A program made the position numbers and the translations under genes. Below, in pieces: positions 4,149 through 5,365 of a DNA stretch of 5,365 bases; position 1 is the first letter of the stretch, and the number at the start of each line of letters is the position of its first letter. This DNA comes from Phycisphaerae bacterium (lineage in GTDB: Bacteria > Planctomycetota > Phycisphaerae > UBA1845 > Fen-1342): NCBI GenBank assembly GCA_016935035.1, contig JAFGRR010000385.1, forward strand, positions 1-5,365. Reading direction: 5' to 3'. Under the pieces are notes generated by a model, which was given only the letters and a program-made list of their open reading frames with translations, was not told where the DNA came from and made no database searches.

Positions 4149-5365
4149 TCAAGACTCGCCCTGCTCGTGCTCGTCGGGCGAACCCGGAGTGTCACGCGGA
4201 ACGTCGCTGTCGCGTTGGGCGCCGTTCGAGGGGCCGATGGGGTACCGCTGTAACGGAGGCGGCGTGTACCGGCGCGGGCCGGGCGGATAGATCTCGCGAA
4301 TTTGAATCGGGGCCGGGGCCTGATGCGCTTCGTCCGCTTCGGCTTGAGGCTCACCTTCGGGTGACACGCTCTCGGGTTCGGACGCAAGAGGCTGCGTCTC
4401 GGCAGAAGGCTCGGCCGCGACAGCCGCTTCGGCGTCGGCCACCGGAGGTAGTTGCAGGCCCTCACATTCGGGGTCGTGACTCACTTCGGCAGCGCCACCC
4501 GGCAATCCATCGTCGGAAGGCAGAGATGCGGCATGTTGCGCCTCCACAGGTTCAACGACCGGTTCGGGTCGCGGCGCAGGAAGAGACTCAAGATGTTGCG
4601 TCTCTGCAGGCGCGTCCATGGCGGCCTGCGGCTCTGCCTCGACGATCGGCTCCGGAGTAGATTCGGGTTCCGTATCCGACGCAGGTGGAGACGCAAGATG
4701 CGGCGTCTCCACGGGATTGCCTTCCGGGGCAGACTCGGGTGTGGAGCCGGACGTGACATCCTGTGTCTCCACCGACTCCGGTTCGGCGGGTAAGGGCGAA
4801 TGACTATTCACCCGGGCCGACTGCGCCTCCGGCTCGGGTTGGATACCGAGGAAGAACTGACCGACGCGCTTGTAGTCTTCAGCGCCGTTGCAGGTGGGGT
4901 CGTATTCGAAGATGGTCCGGCCATAACTGGGGGCCTCGGCCAGTTTGATGTTCCGTCGGATGTAGGTCGGCAGAAGCTGGGCATCGGCCCAGGCACTGGC
5001 TGAGCCGCGGGCGTTGTTGAGAAACCGCTCGATGTCAGCCCGCACCTCGTTGGGCAGCGAGGCTCGCGTATCGAACATGCACAGCAGCACGCCGGTGACT
5101 TTCAGGTCGCGGTTGATGCGCTTGCTGACCAGATCGACCGTTTGCAGGAGCTTGCCGAATCCCTGGAGCGCCAAAAAGTGCGGCTGCAGCGGGATGAGCA
5201 CCTCCTGGGCGGCCGCCAACGCATTGAGCGAGAGCAAACCGAGCGAGGGTGCACAGTCGATCAGGCAGAAGTCGAACCGATCCTCGCTGGCGTGCATGGC
5301 CTCGCGCAGGATGATCTCGCGCCCGACCACGCTGACCAACTCGGTCTCGGCGCCGACGAGATTGA
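4149..5365 (-). CDS. ParA/Soj-type partitioning ATPase with long repeat-containing C-terminal tail, N-terminus outside the window
   Basis: ParA ATPases bind DNA when ATP-loaded and, with ParB, place chromosomes, plasmids or other cargo. The window holds 404 residues; the start and the Walker A (KGGxGKT) lie beyond 5365. Numbering from the first complete codon (5363-5361), visible landmarks are NLVGAETELVSVVGRE (1-16), the Walker B-type LIDCAPSLG (34-42), LQPHFLALQG (59-68), VTGVLLCMFDTR (89-100), RRNIKLAEAPSYG (136-148) and CNGAEDY (158-164). These are typical of chromosomal ParA/Soj. The ATPase domain ends near residue 174, where family members of about 250-270 residues normally stop. About 230 more residues follow, rich in Pro, Glu, Ala and Ser and probably disordered, with five imperfect repeats, ending in an arginine-, proline- and tyrosine-rich block (353-378) and an acidic terminus. 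The frame is open throughout, with no sign of a frameshift. No parB follows; the next gene is convergent. Family is certain, cargo unknown. Confidence 0.93.
   Translation of the reverse strand, partial: NLVGAETELVSVVGREIILREAMHASEDRFDFCLIDCAPSLGLLSLNALAAAQEVLIPLQPHFLALQGFGKLLQTVDLVSKRINRDLKVTGVLLCMFDTRASLPNEVRADIERFLNNARGSASAWADAQLLPTYIRRNIKLAEAPSYGRTIFEYDPTCNGAEDYKRVGQFFLGIQPEPEAQSARVNSHSPLPAEPESVETQDVTSGSTPESAPEGNPVETPHLASPPASDTEPESTPEPIVEAEPQAAMDAPAETQHLESLPAPRPEPVVEPVEAQHAASLPSDDGLPGGAAEVSHDPECEGLQLPPVADAEAAVAAEPSAETQPLASEPESVSPEGEPQAEADEAHQAPAPIQIREIYPPGPRRYTPPPLQRYPIGPSNGAQRDSDVPRDTPGSPDEHEQGES
4371..4772 (-). repeat. Five imperfect 11-residue repeats in the ParA tail
   Basis: Repeat units, in reading order, are VETQDVTSGST (4740-4772), VETPHLASPPA (4680-4712), AETQHLESLPA (4575-4607), VEAQHAASLPS (4515-4547) and AETQPLASEPE (4371-4403). 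The consensus is roughly [VA]-E-T-Q-H-L-x-S-x-P. Units 1-2 and 3-4 are each exactly 20 residues apart; the other gaps are 35 and 48 residues. A possible worn copy, AEVSHDPECEG, starts 19 residues after unit 4. The DNA repeats too, with GATG..GCGTCTC-like cores on the plus strand, so duplication of a coding unit is likely. The linkers are Pro/Glu-rich. Confidence 0.7.

Noticed and set aside
2969..4465. Minus-strand open frame of 498 codons across the esterase and acyltransferase
   Set aside because: It is antisense to two genes with complete family motifs and good ribosome sites. Its translation is Arg/Pro/Ala-rich with no domain, and its first part overlaps the ParA tail in another frame. It is a GC-rich shadow.
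4124..4660. Plus-strand open frame of 178 codons opposite the ParA tail
   Set aside because: It is antisense to the in-frame ParA extension, Arg/Pro-rich, with no motif and no good ribosome site.
4371..4772. CRISPR-like or non-coding repeat array
   Set aside because: The units are imperfect, unevenly spaced and in frame within an uninterrupted coding sequence, so they are protein repeats.

Overview
The window is a GC-rich bacterial chromosomal segment with five protein genes, two of them cut by the window ends. The gene mix suggests a Planctomycetota bacterium, perhaps of the Phycisphaerae group: an exported LacZ-like glycoside hydrolase, an exported SGNH hydrolase, an exported alpha/beta esterase, a single-domain 2-oxoacid dehydrogenase acyltransferase, and a chromosomal-type ParA. 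This taxonomic guess is an inference from gene content and protein style. No rRNA or other marker gene is present. I found no tRNA, rRNA, insertion sequence or CRISPR array.

Layout. Positions 1-701 (minus) hold the N-terminal 233 residues of a glycoside hydrolase family 2 beta-galactosidase-like enzyme. Positions 702-878 are a spacer with a weak candidate promoter. Positions 879-2192 (minus) encode a secreted SGNH/GDSL hydrolase, best started at a GTG. Positions 2193-2495 form a divergent control region. It carries two good sigma70-like promoters pointing outward (2328-2356 minus, 2412-2439 plus), and between them a 7+7 bp inverted repeat interleaved with a 5+5 bp one. Positions 2496-3194 (plus) encode a stand-alone E2 catalytic domain, probably started at TTG. 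It is followed after 11 bp by a secreted alpha/beta esterase (3206-4111, plus), whose Shine-Dalgarno overlaps the E2 stop codon. A 37 bp gap separates this pair from a convergent ParA-family ATPase (4149-5365, minus, start outside the window) with an unusual tail of about 230 residues containing repeats.

How the genes may work together. The two divergent units share one control region and encode three proteins with export signals: a beta-galactosidase-like glycosidase and two esterases of classes that often remove acyl groups from plant or algal polysaccharides. This looks like a small saccharide-degradation cassette under joint control, although no regulator gene or transporter is visible. 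The E2-like protein has no export signal, should be cytoplasmic, and is the odd member. It keeps the catalytic histidine of the family but has glycine where the usual HxxxD aspartate sits. The ParA gene belongs to a separate unit and is probably unrelated to the cassette.

Most worth a second look: the repeat-bearing ParA tail, the E2 domain with the altered active-site motif translationally linked to a secreted esterase, and the inverted repeats between the divergent promoters.
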